Made by a program: the position numbers and the translations under genes. The notes beneath the pieces were generated by a model, which saw only the letters and a list, made by a program, of their open reading frames with translations, did not search any database and was not told the DNA's origin. A DNA stretch of 64,000 bases from Eubacterium sp. Its GTDB lineage: Bacteria; Bacillota; Clostridia; Lachnospirales; Lachnospiraceae. The stretch covers positions 22,192-86,191 of the forward strand of contig JAFUVQ010000015.1 in NCBI GenBank assembly GCA_017477505.1, written 5' to 3'. The stretch's first letter is position 1, and the number at the start of each line of letters is the position of its first letter. Below are positions 1-8,519 of the stretch, one piece after another.

Positions 1-282
1 TATGGCTATATCAAGGATCCGAGCACGTATCAGGATGCAGTTTCAATCATTGATGAAGATAATCTTCAGAAGATAGCAACGGATATGCAGATAGACTACA
101 TTCACATGCAGAGGACCGGGGATATAGATTATGTCCTTAATACCATCAAGGCTGCCAGCAAGTCCATAATAGACGAGGGCAAGGGCGTAAACTATGAGGA
201 CACATATTTCTGGTATGTGATACCGCTTATACTTCTCCTTCTTGCAGAAGTAGTCATTTATATAAGACGGGGTAGATTATAG
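1..282 (+). CDS. C-terminal end of a VWA-domain (BatA/BatB-like) membrane protein, 5' truncated by window
   Basis: The reading frame is open from the first base, so only the last 93 residues are present. They hold the end of a soluble domain (DNLQKIATDMQIDYIHM), then one hydrophobic helix (about 18 residues ending LAEVVIYI) and a short basic tail RRGRL. This matches the C-terminal membrane anchor of von Willebrand factor A proteins in MoxR/DUF58/VWA/TPR (Bat) operons. The next gene encodes a TPR protein starting three bases after the stop, which is the usual order in those operons. The VWA MIDAS motif lies outside the window, so the family call rests on tail architecture and context. The role of such operons, envelope stress or chaperone-like functions, is known only loosely. 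Confidence 0.55.
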   Translation, partial: YGYIKDPSTYQDAVSIIDEDNLQKIATDMQIDYIHMQRTGDIDYVLNTIKAASKSIIDEGKGVNYEDTYFWYVIPLILLLLAEVVIYIRRGRL

Positions 283-285
283 GAT

Positions 286-1158
286 ATGAAGAAAGAAAAA
301 AAGAAGAAGGCTGAAAACTCTATAGGCAATAATGATGCCGAAAAGAGAATATTCGGTTTTATAGATACCGGCGCCGAGGCACGGCATACCCTTCTTGTTG
401 TTGATATTGCCTGCACGGTGATTCTGATACTGGCCATCATGCTGGTTGCGAGATTCATCATGAACCAGGTATTTCTTTCCAAGTACAACAAAGGAAAGTA
501 TGATTCCGGCATAGAATCCGTGCTGAAATACGGAAATATAAATGAGGGGTATCTTCCTTACTACAACTCCGGTAATCAGCATTATAAAAATGAAGAGTAT
601 GACGAGGCTATCGTTGATTATGAGCGTGCACTTACATATTACATTCCTGAAGGCAAGGAATGCGATATACGTGTGAATCTCGCTCTTGCAATGCTTCAGA
701 AGATTGATTTTGATCATATCGATACCGAGAATGAAAAGGAAGTAAAGAAGGTCATAAGCCAGCTTCTTGCTGCCAGAGAAGTTCTTACGGAAGTGGGCTG
801 TGCCGATCCTCAGGGAACTGACGGTCATGACGAGGATGCCGAACAGCTTAAGCAGGATATCGATAAGATGATTCAGGAGCTTCAGCAGTATCTGGATGAG
901 GAAGATCAGGACGATAATCAGGACCAGCAGGATCAGCAGGATCAACAGGATGATCAGCAGAACCAGCAGCAGAATCAGCAGAATCAGTCCCAGAGAGAAA
1001 AGGAAGTCCAGGAGCAGCTTGAGAAACAGAAGCAGGAAAACCTTCAGGAAAGAAATGAAACCCAGAACACCTTCAATGAGCAGGGCAAAAACCCTAACGG
1101 CGGTGGCGAAGAAGGAGAAGGTGAAGGCGGTGGCGAATGGAATGGAAAAACATGGTAA
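286..1158 (+). CDS. Membrane-anchored TPR protein (BatC-like)
   Basis: The 290-residue protein has a charged Lys/Glu N-terminus, one transmembrane helix at about residues 43-63 (ILILAIMLVARFIM), then a tetratricopeptide region at about 95-150. The motif YYNSGNQHYKNEEYDEAIVDY is a textbook TPR helix pair. The C-terminal third is low complexity, first Gln/Asp-rich (repeated DQQDQQ) and then Gly/Glu-rich. Position directly after a VWA protein suggests the TPR partner of a Bat operon. Its start lies three bases after the preceding stop with no strong Shine-Dalgarno, so translational coupling is likely. The disordered tail may be an interaction region; this is inference. Confidence 0.7.
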   Translation: MKKEKKKKAENSIGNNDAEKRIFGFIDTGAEARHTLLVVDIACTVILILAIMLVARFIMNQVFLSKYNKGKYDSGIESVLKYGNINEGYLPYYNSGNQHYKNEEYDEAIVDYERALTYYIPEGKECDIRVNLALAMLQKIDFDHIDTENEKEVKKVISQLLAAREVLTEVGCADPQGTDGHDEDAEQLKQDIDKMIQELQQYLDEEDQDDNQDQQDQQDQQDDQQNQQQNQQNQSQREKEVQEQLEKQKQENLQERNETQNTFNEQGKNPNGGGEEGEGEGGGEWNGKTW

Positions 1159-1164
1159 TGCCAC

Positions 1165-1193
1165 TTGTTAATGATGAATGTTTAATATATAAT
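1165..1193 (+). promoter_or_regulatory. Sigma-A type promoter for the DUF975 gene
   Basis: A -35 box TTGTTA (1165-1170) and a perfect -10 box TATAAT (1188-1193) are 17 bases apart. They sit 38 bases upstream of the ATG at 1231, which is preceded by a strong AAAGGAGG ribosome site. The gene is therefore probably transcribed separately from the Bat-like operon. Confidence 0.7.
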
Positions 1194-1230
1194 GTGGTAG
1201 TCATCTATTGACGAAAAGGAGGTTAAAAAG

Positions 1231-2199
1231 ATGAACAGAGCTTATCTTAAAGAGCGAGGCAAGGCTGCATTCAAGAATAATTACTGGTTCTGCGTACTTG
1301 TGGCTCTCATTACCGGAGTTGCAACAGGAAGTTCCGGCGGAGGTGCCGGCAGTAGCAGCAGCAGTAATCTGCAGCAGTCAATGCAGAATATGGATATCAG
1401 CCGTGAACAGGCAATGGGTATCTTAATCGGAATTATGGTGACAGCACTTCTCATCTCACTTGTTGCTTTTGCTGTAAAGATATTTGCGCTTAATCCGCTT
1501 CTTGTCGGATGCCGCAGATTCTGGGCTGTTAACTCAATTACAAAAGCAGGTATGGGTGAACTCGGATGGGGCTTCAAGAACGGTCATTACAAGAATGTTA
1601 TGAAGACTATGTTCATGAAAGATCTTTTCATTTTCCTGTGGTCATTGCTTTTCATTATTCCGGGTATCATCAAGACATATGAATACTATATGGTTGATTA
1701 TATTCTTACTGAAAATCCGGATATGGACTGGCATGATGCTCTTGAGCAGAGTAAGCAGATGATGTATGGAAACAAGTTCGATACATTTATACTTGAACTT
1801 TCATTCTTTGGCTGGGCACTTCTCGGAGTGTTAACCTGTGGAATTCTTCTGATATTCTATGTTAATCCATATATGCTCGCAACATTTGCCGAGCTTTACC
1901 ATAGTTTAAGAGGACCTGGATACAATCCTGGCGGAAACTATGTTGTTAATGGTCCTTCAGGTTTTGCAAATGACCCGAGATATGGTTACAATCCTGATCA
2001 GCAGGCTCAGCCTGCACAGCAGCCGGGTTATTATGATCCTTCAACAGGTGAGAGAGTTGTAATGACTCCTCAGCAGCCTCAGGATCAGGGATATTATGAT
2101 CCGAGTCAGGGACAGGGATATTATGATCCTAACCAGGGACAGGGATATTACGATCCTAACCAGGGACAGGGTTATGATCCGAACAACCCATATGTATAA
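1231..2199 (+). CDS. DUF975 family multi-pass membrane protein with YYDPNQGQG tail repeats
   Basis: The 322-residue protein begins MNRAYLKERGKAAFKNNYW, the usual start of DUF975 proteins, and has several hydrophobic helices through about residue 225. Examples are ILIGIMVTALLISLVAF and FIFLWSLLFIIPGIIKTYEYYM. The segment YMVDYILTENPDMDWHDALEQSK is a conserved feature of the family. A Ser/Gly-rich stretch at residues 31-46 looks extracytoplasmic. The C-terminal 90 residues are soluble and repetitive, with YYDP(S/N)QGQG units, and do not belong to the domain. The start is set by AAAGGAGG eight bases upstream. A hairpin terminator follows. Function is unknown beyond membrane location. Confidence 0.85.
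   Translation: MNRAYLKERGKAAFKNNYWFCVLVALITGVATGSSGGGAGSSSSSNLQQSMQNMDISREQAMGILIGIMVTALLISLVAFAVKIFALNPLLVGCRRFWAVNSITKAGMGELGWGFKNGHYKNVMKTMFMKDLFIFLWSLLFIIPGIIKTYEYYMVDYILTENPDMDWHDALEQSKQMMYGNKFDTFILELSFFGWALLGVLTCGILLIFYVNPYMLATFAELYHSLRGPGYNPGGNYVVNGPSGFANDPRYGYNPDQQAQPAQQPGYYDPSTGERVVMTPQQPQDQGYYDPSQGQGYYDPNQGQGYYDPNQGQGYDPNNPYV
2086..2181 (+). repeat. 27-bp in-frame tandem repeat
   Basis: Three near-identical 27-bp units start at 2086, 2113 and 2140, followed by a partial fourth. Each encodes QGYYDPNQG. Differences are mostly synonymous. It is a coding tandem repeat prone to copy-number change. Confidence 0.85.
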
Positions 2200-2242
2200 T
2201 CCTTACTGATTTATTTCGTGAGGAAATAATTAAAACTATTTG

Positions 2243-2275
2243 AGCGGTAGGCTGTAAATCAACCTGCCGCTTTTG
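2243..2275 (+). terminator. Rho-independent terminator after the DUF975 gene
   Basis: AGCGGTAGG (2243-2251) pairs with CCTGCCGCT (2263-2271), a 9-bp stem with one G-T pair, followed directly by TTTTG. It ends the upstream transcript. The next promoter overlaps the tail. Confidence 0.75.
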
Positions 2276-2303
2276 TTGAACAAAAGGCGATTTAGACTAT
2301 ATT
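2276..2303 (+). promoter_or_regulatory. Promoter for ppa-pyrB-pyrI
   Basis: TTGAAC (2276-2281) and TATATT (2298-2303) are 16 bases apart, 19 bases before the ppa start. No attenuator or PyrR-binding structure is visible in the short leader. Confidence 0.5.
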
Positions 2304-2321
2304 AAAGAATGGAGGCGGCTT

Positions 2322-2858
2322 ATGAATATCTGGCATGATATTGATGACAGTAGGATTTTCCCTACGGACTTTATTTCTGTAATAGAGATAAGCAGGGGCA
2401 GCGGCATGAAGTATGAGCTTGACAAAGAGACCGGTATGCTCATGCTTGACAGAGTGCTTTATACTGCGACACATTATCCGGCAAACTATGGTTTTATTCC
2501 GAGAACTCTCGGCGATGATCACGACCCGCTTGATGTTCTGGTTCTCTGTTCCGAGAATATCAGGCCTCTGACTTTGGTCCGTTCATATCCGATAGGAGTG
2601 CTCCGAATGCTTGACAGCGGTCTCGGTGATGAGAAGATAATAGCAGTTCCATACGGAGATCCTACCTATAACTGCTATACCGATATATCTGAGCTGCCCA
2701 AGCATATATTTGATGAAATTCAGCATTTCTTCACTGTCTACAAAAACCTTGAGGGCAAAGAAACACAGGTTGATGATGTTCAGAATGCCGTGGAAGCTGT
2801 CGGCGTGATCGAACATTGTATAGAAAATTACAAGAAAAAGTATGGAGGAAATGAATAA
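2322..2858 (+). CDS. ppa: Inorganic pyrophosphatase, family I
   Basis: The 178-residue cytoplasmic enzyme hydrolyses pyrophosphate to phosphate, pulling biosynthetic reactions forward. The family I signature DDHDPLDVLVL is present at residues 65-75, holding metal-binding aspartates. It is preceded by YPANYGFIPRTL, the conserved segment with the active-site Tyr/Asn. Length matches bacterial soluble PPases. The start follows GGAGG by six bases. The stop codon abuts the pyrB ATG (TAAATG), and pyrB's ribosome site GGAGG lies inside the ppa end. Pyrophosphatase is therefore co-expressed with pyrimidine synthesis. Confidence 0.93.
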   Translation: MNIWHDIDDSRIFPTDFISVIEISRGSGMKYELDKETGMLMLDRVLYTATHYPANYGFIPRTLGDDHDPLDVLVLCSENIRPLTLVRSYPIGVLRMLDSGLGDEKIIAVPYGDPTYNCYTDISELPKHIFDEIQHFFTVYKNLEGKETQVDDVQNAVEAVGVIEHCIENYKKKYGGNE

Positions 2859-3773
2859 ATGAGACATCTTATAGATCCTATGGATCTCTCAGTGGAAGAG
2901 TTGGATGAGATCCTTGCACTTGCACAGGATATCATTAAGGATAAAGACAAATATGCGGAGACCTGCAAGCGTAAAAAGATAGCGACTCTTTTTTATGAGC
3001 CAAGTACCAGAACCAGACTGAGCTTTGAATCGGCTATGATAGAACTGGGCGGTTCTGTTATAGGTTTTTCCGAGGCATCATCCTCATCGGTTTCAAAAGG
3101 AGAGAGTATTGAGGATACGGTAAGGGTTGTAGGCTGTTTTGCAGACATAATCGCAATGAGACATCCGAACGAGGGCGCACCGCTCCTTGCATCCATGTAT
3201 TCACCTGTTCCCATCATAAATGCGGGAGACGGCGGACACAATCATCCTACACAGACTCTTACAGACCTGCTTACCATACTTCGTGAGAAGGGAAGACTCT
3301 CCGATATGACTATAGGCTTCTGCGGAGACCTTAAGTTCGGCAGGACAGTACATTCACTTGTTAAGGCAATGTCAAGGTACAGCGGCATTAAATTTGTATT
3401 TATTTCTCCTAAAGAACTGAAGATTCCGGAGTATCTTCTTTCTGAAGTGGTTGAGCCAGCGGGAATACCTTATGAAGAGGTTACAAGTCTCGAGGATGCA
3501 ATGCCGGATCTGGATATGCTTTATATGACCAGAGTACAGAGAGAACGTTTCTTCAATGAGGCTGATTATGTAAGACTCAAAGATACCTACATACTTGATG
3601 ATAAAAAACTTATTCCTGCAAAGAAGGATATGGTTATACTTCATCCGCTTCCACGTGTAAATGAAATAAGCGTGACGGTGGATAAAGATCCAAGAGCGGC
3701 ATATTTCAGACAGGTACTGAACGGAAAGTATGTAAGGATGGCACTTATACTCAAGCTGCTTGAGCTTATGTAA
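2859..3773 (+). CDS. pyrB: Aspartate carbamoyltransferase catalytic subunit
   Basis: This 304-residue enzyme condenses carbamoyl phosphate with aspartate to N-carbamoylaspartate, the committed step of pyrimidine synthesis. The carbamoyl-phosphate loop STRTRLSFE occurs at about residue 48. The Ser-Lys loop [10 protein letters not shown] is at about 76-85, and HPTQTLTDL and HPLPRVNEI carry further active-site residues. Length matches E. coli PyrB. The regulatory chain gene follows after 25 bases, implying the allosteric holoenzyme made of catalytic trimers and regulatory dimers. No pyrimidine attenuator is evident. Confidence 0.96.
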   Translation: MRHLIDPMDLSVEELDEILALAQDIIKDKDKYAETCKRKKIATLFYEPSTRTRLSFESAMIELGGSVIGFSEASSSSVSKGESIEDTVRVVGCFADIIAMRHPNEGAPLLASMYSPVPIINAGDGGHNHPTQTLTDLLTILREKGRLSDMTIGFCGDLKFGRTVHSLVKAMSRYSGIKFVFISPKELKIPEYLLSEVVEPAGIPYEEVTSLEDAMPDLDMLYMTRVQRERFFNEADYVRLKDTYILDDKKLIPAKKDMVILHPLPRVNEISVTVDKDPRAAYFRQVLNGKYVRMALILKLLELM

Positions 3774-3798
3774 AATGAATAGATGGGAGAGATAAGTC

Positions 3799-4212
3799 AT
3801 GAAGATTGACAGTATTCAGAACGGAATAGTTCTTGATCATATAACGGCCGGTAAGGCTATGCAGATATATAAGGATCTGGGTCTGGGAGACCTTGACTGC
3901 AGCGTGGCTCTGATTCAGAATGTCAAGTCCGGAAAGATGGGCAAGAAAGACATCATCAAGATAGATATGTCTTATGACATAAATCTTGATGTAATAGGAT
4001 ATATAGATCCGGATATCACAGTCAGTATCATTAAGGATGGAGAGACCATAGAGAAGAAGAAAGTGGATCTTCCCAGAGAACTGGTGAATATTAAGAAATG
4101 CCGTAATCCAAGATGCATTACGGCAATCGAGCCGGGGATTCCGCACATCTTTAAATTGACTGATGAGAAGAACAGAGTCTATAGATGCATATACTGTGAA
4201 GCAGATAAATAG
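3799..4212 (+). CDS. pyrI: Aspartate carbamoyltransferase regulatory subunit
   Basis: The 137-residue protein binds nucleotide effectors in its N-terminal domain and contacts PyrB through a C-terminal zinc domain. The four zinc cysteines are visible as C-x4-C in CRNPRC and C-x2-C in CIYC near the C-terminus. The N-terminal GIVLDHITAGKAMQIYKDLGL matches the allosteric domain. It is immediately downstream of pyrB with its own GGGAGA ribosome site. Regulatory chains occur in only some Firmicutes, so feedback control of this ATCase is expected here. Confidence 0.95.
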   Translation: MKIDSIQNGIVLDHITAGKAMQIYKDLGLGDLDCSVALIQNVKSGKMGKKDIIKIDMSYDINLDVIGYIDPDITVSIIKDGETIEKKKVDLPRELVNIKKCRNPRCITAIEPGIPHIFKLTDEKNRVYRCIYCEADK

Positions 4213-4252
4213 CAGCTCATTTGACACTTGTAACACTTTTGTAACAAAGTTG

Positions 4253-4281
4253 TTTACTAAGAAAGTCTTTTGTGTTATAAT
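4253..4281 (+). promoter_or_regulatory. Extended -10 promoter upstream of murA
   Basis: TTTACT (4253-4258) lies 17 bases before TATAAT (4276-4281), and TG at 4273-4274 makes an extended -10 (TGTTATAAT). The site is 60 bases before the murA ATG. A pair of TTGTAACA repeats (4228-4235 and 4239-4246) lies just upstream and could bind a regulator. Confidence 0.7.
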
Positions 4282-4340
4282 TCTACGGATTAGGTCATAG
4301 GATAATTAAGAAATTCTTAATACATTAGGAGCCGTGTTAA

Positions 4341-5645
4341 ATGGAACAGTATGTGATTAAGGGCGGTAAACCGCTTGAGGGAGAAGTGGTTATCGCCGGA
4401 GCAAAGAATGCCGCACTCGGCATACTTGCTGCTACAGTCATGACAGATGATGTCTGTATCATTGAAAATGTACCATTTGTAAGTGATACAAGGACACTTC
4501 TTAAAGCAATAGAGAATATAGGTGCAACAGTAGAGTATCTTGACAGACATACAGTTAAGATATGTGCAGGTGGAATACACTCGGATGAGAACCTTTCTGT
4601 TGACGATGAATATATAAGAAGAATAAGGGCGTCTTACTATCTGATAGGAGCGCTCCTTGGTAAGTTTAAGTACGCAGACGTAGCCCTTCCGGGAGGATGT
4701 GATATAGGTGCAAGACCTATAGATCTCCATATCAAGGGTTTTGAGAAGCTTGGTGCTGATGTCAGTATCATAAGCGGCGGTAAGATAGTAGCTAAGGCTG
4801 AGAGACTTATAGGCTCTCACATCTATCTTGATACCGTTTCAGTTGGTGCGACCATTAACATCATGCTTGCTGCTGTTCTTGCAGAAGGCAAGACGACTAT
4901 CGAGAATGCAGCCAAGGAACCGCACATAGTTGATGTTGCCAACTTCCTGAACTCAATGGGAGCAAATATCAAGGGTGCAGGTACTGACGTCATCCGAATA
5001 AGAGGAGTTGCGAGACTGCATGGTTCAGAGTACTCCATAATTCCGGATCAGATTGAGGCCGGAACCTTTATGGCAATGGCAGTTGCCACAAGAGGTAATA
5101 TACTTATAAAGAATGTTATTCCGAAGCATTTAGAGTCAATCTCTTCAAAGTTCACTGAGATGGGCGCTAAGGTTATCGAATATGATGACAGTGTCAGGGT
5201 TATGGCTGACGGAGAACTGAAGTCTACGCATATCAAGACACTTCCTTATCCGGGATTTCCTACGGATATGCAGGCACAGATGGCTGTGACACTCGCTCTT
5301 TCAACAGGTACGAGTATCGTAACGGAAAGTATATTTGAGAATCGTTTCAGATATGTATCCGAGCTTAACAAGATGGGTGCAGGCATAAGGGTTGAAGGCA
5401 ATACTGCCATCATCAGCGGGGTGCCGAGATTTACGGGAGCCATGCTTACCGCATCGGATCTAAGAGCCGGTGCAGCACTTGTTATAGCGGGGCTTGCAGC
5501 TGACGGATATACTTATATTGATGAGATCAGATATGTACTCCGCGGATATGAAGATTTTGATGAAAAAATCAGAAATCTCGGCGGCGAGATTGAGATAGCT
5601 GAATCCGAAGAGGATATTACGAGATTTAAACTTAAGGTTGTTTAG
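4341..5645 (+). CDS. murA: UDP-N-acetylglucosamine 1-carboxyvinyltransferase
   Basis: MurA transfers enolpyruvate from PEP to UDP-GlcNAc, the first committed step of peptidoglycan synthesis, in the cytoplasm. The 434-residue sequence has the substrate-binding [10 protein letters not shown] near residue 22 and the loop [14 protein letters not shown], whose cysteine (about residue 119) is the catalytic residue and fosfomycin target. Length fits the family. Firmicutes often have two MurA paralogues; which one this is cannot be told from the window. Its promoter is visible upstream, and metG follows after 14 bases, so the two are probably cotranscribed. Confidence 0.96.
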   Translation: MEQYVIKGGKPLEGEVVIAGAKNAALGILAATVMTDDVCIIENVPFVSDTRTLLKAIENIGATVEYLDRHTVKICAGGIHSDENLSVDDEYIRRIRASYYLIGALLGKFKYADVALPGGCDIGARPIDLHIKGFEKLGADVSIISGGKIVAKAERLIGSHIYLDTVSVGATINIMLAAVLAEGKTTIENAAKEPHIVDVANFLNSMGANIKGAGTDVIRIRGVARLHGSEYSIIPDQIEAGTFMAMAVATRGNILIKNVIPKHLESISSKFTEMGAKVIEYDDSVRVMADGELKSTHIKTLPYPGFPTDMQAQMAVTLALSTGTSIVTESIFENRFRYVSELNKMGAGIRVEGNTAIISGVPRFTGAMLTASDLRAGAALVIAGLAADGYTYIDEIRYVLRGYEDFDEKIRNLGGEIEIAESEEDITRFKLKVV

Positions 5646-5659
5646 GGGGTATTTAAAGT

Positions 5660-7654
5660 ATGGCAAAGAGACCTTACTACATTACAACAGCTATAGCATA
5701 TGCATCAGGTAAACCTCATATAGGCAATACCTATGAGATAGTGCTGGCTGACAGTATAGCAAGATATAAAAGATTCACAGGATTTGATGTACGCTTCATG
5801 ACCGGTACGGATGAGCATGGTCAGAAGATTGAGACAAAGGCATTTGAAAGCCTTAATACTCCAAAGGAGTATGTAGATGAAGTTTCAGCTGAGATCAAGA
5901 GAATCTGGGATCTCATGAATACTTCTTATGACCGTTTTATCAGAACTACCGATGAGGATCATGAGAAGCAGGTACAGAAGATATTCAGAAAGCTTTATGA
6001 TAAGGGTGATATCTACAAAGGAAAGTACAAAGGTCTTTACTGCACACCTTGTGAAAGTTTCTGGACAGAGAGCCAGCTTGTTGACGGCAAATGTCCTGAC
6101 TGTGGACGTGAAGTAAAGCCGGCAGAAGAAGAGGCGTATTTCTTTAAAATGAGCAAGTATGCTCCACGACTTATCAAATATATCGAGGATCATCCTGAAT
6201 TCATTCAGCCTGAAGCCAGAAAGAATGAGATGGTAAATACCTTCCTTAAGCCGGGACTTCAGGATCTCTGTGTTTCAAGGACTTCATTCAAGTGGGGAAT
6301 TCCGGTTGATTTTGATCCTAAGCATGTAGTTTATGTTTGGATAGATGCACTTTCAAACTATATTACCGGCCTCGGTTATGATGCGGACGGTAACAGCAGT
6401 GACCTCTTTAAGAAGTACTGGCCTGCTGACCTTCACCTTATAGGTAAAGATATACTTCGTTTCCATACTATTTACTGGCCTATAATGCTCATGGCACTTG
6501 ACCTTCCGCTTCCTAAGCAGGTATTCGGTCATCCATGGCTTATTCAGAGCGATGGCAAGATGAGCAAGTCCAGAGGAAATGTGCTCTATGCAGATGATAT
6601 GGTTGCTGAGTTCGGCGTAGATGCAGTTCGTTATTTCGTGCTTCATGAGATGCCATTTGAAAATGATGGAGTTGTTTCATGGGAGCTTCTTATAGAGAGA
6701 ATCAATTCCGATCTTGCCAATACACTCGGAAACCTTGTTAACAGAACAGTTTCCATGATCAATAAGTACTTTGACGGCGTGGTATTCGACAAGGGCGTTA
6801 AGAGCGATGTTGATGACGACCTTAAAAAGACTGTTATGGATGCCCGTATAAAGGTTAACCAGTGCATGGATAAGCTCCGTGTGGCTGATGCCATAACAGA
6901 GATTTTCAATCTTTTCAGAAGATGCAACAAATATATTGATGAGACTATGCCTTGGGCACTTGCAAAAGAAGAGGGAGAGCAGGACAGACTTGCAACTGTT
7001 CTTTATAACCTGGTTGAGAGTATTACTATAGGTGCATCACTCCTCGAACCATTTATGCCTGAAACCTCTGATAAGATTGTTAAGCAGTTAAATACTGAAA
7101 AGAGAAAGGTTATAGAACTCGGTACCTTCGGATTATATCCTTCAGGAAACAGAGTTACGGATACGCCTGAGATTCTTTTCGCAAGGATAGATGTGGAGAA
7201 GAAGCTTGATGAACTTGCTGTGAAGTTCCCTCCAAAGGATCCTGAACCGGAGGTTAAGGAGGAGAAGAAGCCGAAGCAGGAAGAGAAGCCTGCTGTGATT
7301 CCTTCACTTGATAATATCAAGAAGCAGGAGATTACGATTGAGGAATTTGACAGGATGCAGCTCCAGATAGGAGAGGTTCTTTCCTGTGAGGAAGTGCCGA
7401 ATTCCAATAAGCTTATCTGTTCACAGGTTCAGATAGCCGGAAGAGTGCTTCAGATTGTTTCAGGAATCAAGAAGTATTATCCGCCTGAAGTTATGAAGGG
7501 TAAGAAGGTTGTTGTAATAACAAACCTTAAGCCTGTAAAGCTTGCAGGAGTTCTTTCAGAGGGTATGCTCCTCTGTGCAGAAGACAGCAAGGGAGGTCTT
7601 TCACTTCTTACAGCTGAGGATCCTGATATTGAAGCAGGTTCAATGATAAGCTAA
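5660..7654 (+). CDS. metG: Methionyl-tRNA synthetase with C-terminal tRNA-binding domain
   Basis: This class I synthetase of 664 residues charges tRNA-Met. The HIGH-type motif is HIGN (residue about 19), and the KMSKS motif occurs as KMSKSRGN at about 300. The zinc knuckle cysteines are in CTPCESFW and CPDCG (about 130-150). A Lys/Glu-rich linker near residue 530 leads to an Arc1p/EMAP-like OB-fold domain (MQLQIGEVLSCEEVPNSNKL) that binds tRNA and supports dimerisation. No T-box precedes it, and the gap to murA is only 14 bases. A strong hairpin terminator follows. Confidence 0.97.
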   Translation: MAKRPYYITTAIAYASGKPHIGNTYEIVLADSIARYKRFTGFDVRFMTGTDEHGQKIETKAFESLNTPKEYVDEVSAEIKRIWDLMNTSYDRFIRTTDEDHEKQVQKIFRKLYDKGDIYKGKYKGLYCTPCESFWTESQLVDGKCPDCGREVKPAEEEAYFFKMSKYAPRLIKYIEDHPEFIQPEARKNEMVNTFLKPGLQDLCVSRTSFKWGIPVDFDPKHVVYVWIDALSNYITGLGYDADGNSSDLFKKYWPADLHLIGKDILRFHTIYWPIMLMALDLPLPKQVFGHPWLIQSDGKMSKSRGNVLYADDMVAEFGVDAVRYFVLHEMPFENDGVVSWELLIERINSDLANTLGNLVNRTVSMINKYFDGVVFDKGVKSDVDDDLKKTVMDARIKVNQCMDKLRVADAITEIFNLFRRCNKYIDETMPWALAKEEGEQDRLATVLYNLVESITIGASLLEPFMPETSDKIVKQLNTEKRKVIELGTFGLYPSGNRVTDTPEILFARIDVEKKLDELAVKFPPKDPEPEVKEEKKPKQEEKPAVIPSLDNIKKQEITIEEFDRMQLQIGEVLSCEEVPNSNKLICSQVQIAGRVLQIVSGIKKYYPPEVMKGKKVVVITNLKPVKLAGVLSEGMLLCAEDSKGGLSLLTAEDPDIEAGSMIS

Positions 7655-7669
7655 TCAATAAAGTCATAT

Positions 7670-7707
7670 AAAGAACGGGTGTCATGTTTCCATGACACCC
7701 GTTCTTT
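7670..7707. terminator. Bidirectional terminator between metG and the convergent zinc-ribbon gene
   Basis: A perfect 17-bp inverted repeat (7670-7686 with 7691-7707) encloses a 4-base loop TTTC. The ends are A/T-rich on both sides, so it can terminate metG on the plus strand and the convergent gene on the minus strand. Confidence 0.9.
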
Positions 7708-7721
7708 ATGTAATCGATTAT

Positions 7722-8279
7722 TTACTTTATAATTCTGATCTTTCCGAAGAAGAGAGCTGCCTTTGCTCTTCCGCGTAATGCTCCGATAATTGCTATTACA
7801 AGCATTACAGTACAGAAGATATCCCAAAGGAAGTAAACTATCGCTCCTACGACAGGAATGAAAGACAGTACACTGGGGGCTACCATAAAGATGCTGAGAA
7901 CCAGTGACTGATTCATATGGAACCTGAGATATTCTGATTTCTCGCTGTGAGGGCACATGATCGCAAGCATTATAACTCCGATGAATCCGCTATATGCAGC
8001 TATTGCCCAGAAGTAATCATGAAGATTTTTGATGCTTGCATATCTGTCTATAGTAAGCTCATCACCATATGAAGCCGGTGCACCTGAAGATACGGGTGAT
8101 GACTCATATGTCTGATACTGCTGCTGTTGATATTGAGCCTGATCATAATTCTGATACTGCTGATCGTAACTTCCCTGATACTGCTGATAGTCATTTGCCT
8201 GAATTGTCATATTAGCTCCGCATGATGGGCATACGGATGAACCGTCCGGTACATTTGCACCGCAATTACTACAAAACAT
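7722..8279 (-). CDS. Zinc-ribbon membrane protein with DUF4870-like domain
   Basis: The 185-residue protein begins MFCSNCGANVPDGSSVCPSCG, a zinc ribbon with cysteines at 3, 6, 17 and 20. A Gln/Tyr-rich linker (QYQGSYDQQYQNYDQ) follows, then three to four hydrophobic helices with the EYLRFHMNQSLVLSIF motif typical of DUF4870/Tic20-like proteins. The chosen ATG has GGAG seven bases upstream; an in-frame TTG four codons earlier overlaps that ribosome site and is rejected. Its function is unknown. The domain combination is common in Lachnospiraceae and suggests a small integral membrane protein with a cytosolic zinc-binding head. Confidence 0.75.
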   Translation of the reverse strand: MFCSNCGANVPDGSSVCPSCGANMTIQANDYQQYQGSYDQQYQNYDQAQYQQQQYQTYESSPVSSGAPASYGDELTIDRYASIKNLHDYFWAIAAYSGFIGVIMLAIMCPHSEKSEYLRFHMNQSLVLSIFMVAPSVLSFIPVVGAIVYFLWDIFCTVMLVIAIIGALRGRAKAALFFGKIRIIK

Positions 8280-8408
8280 AATACACTCCAATCTGCTGCA
8301 AAATACAGCTGCATAATTAAATGATTTACGTATGCCTGATGCATCAGGCCATAGTTCTGAAACTAATTTTAGCTTTTTTTCAAATAACTGTCAACACTCG
8401 TGCGAATC

Positions 8409-8417
8409 TGTTATAAT
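8409..8417 (+). promoter_or_regulatory. Extended -10 promoter for the transglutaminase-like gene
   Basis: TGTTATAAT combines TG (8409-8410) with a perfect -10 box (8412-8417). A weak -35, TCAACA, lies 15 bases upstream. The leader to the ATG at 8520 is about 95 bases. The promoter falls inside the longer open frame, which argues against the upstream GTG start at 8400. Confidence 0.6.
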
Positions 8418-8519
8418 GTTCTATGCAGGTACAGTTTCCGAAGACAGGGTCTATGTAAAAATGCAGGCTGGATTATCTGCTTCTTCTCGGATTGTTATTT
8501 ATCAATGAGGGGTTTTAGT

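Noticed and set aside
277-1164. Long open frame on the minus strand opposite the TPR gene
   Set aside because: Leucine/isoleucine-rich mirror of the Gln/Asp-rich plus-strand repeats, with no ribosome site. The plus-strand protein has a clear domain.
2086-2181. Regular 27-bp repeats considered as a CRISPR-like array
   Set aside because: Units are contiguous without spacers and encode an in-frame protein tail.
2272-2321. PyrR-type attenuator or T-box leaders before the pyr genes or metG
   Set aside because: The ppa-pyr leader is too short, and metG has only a 14-base gap after murA.
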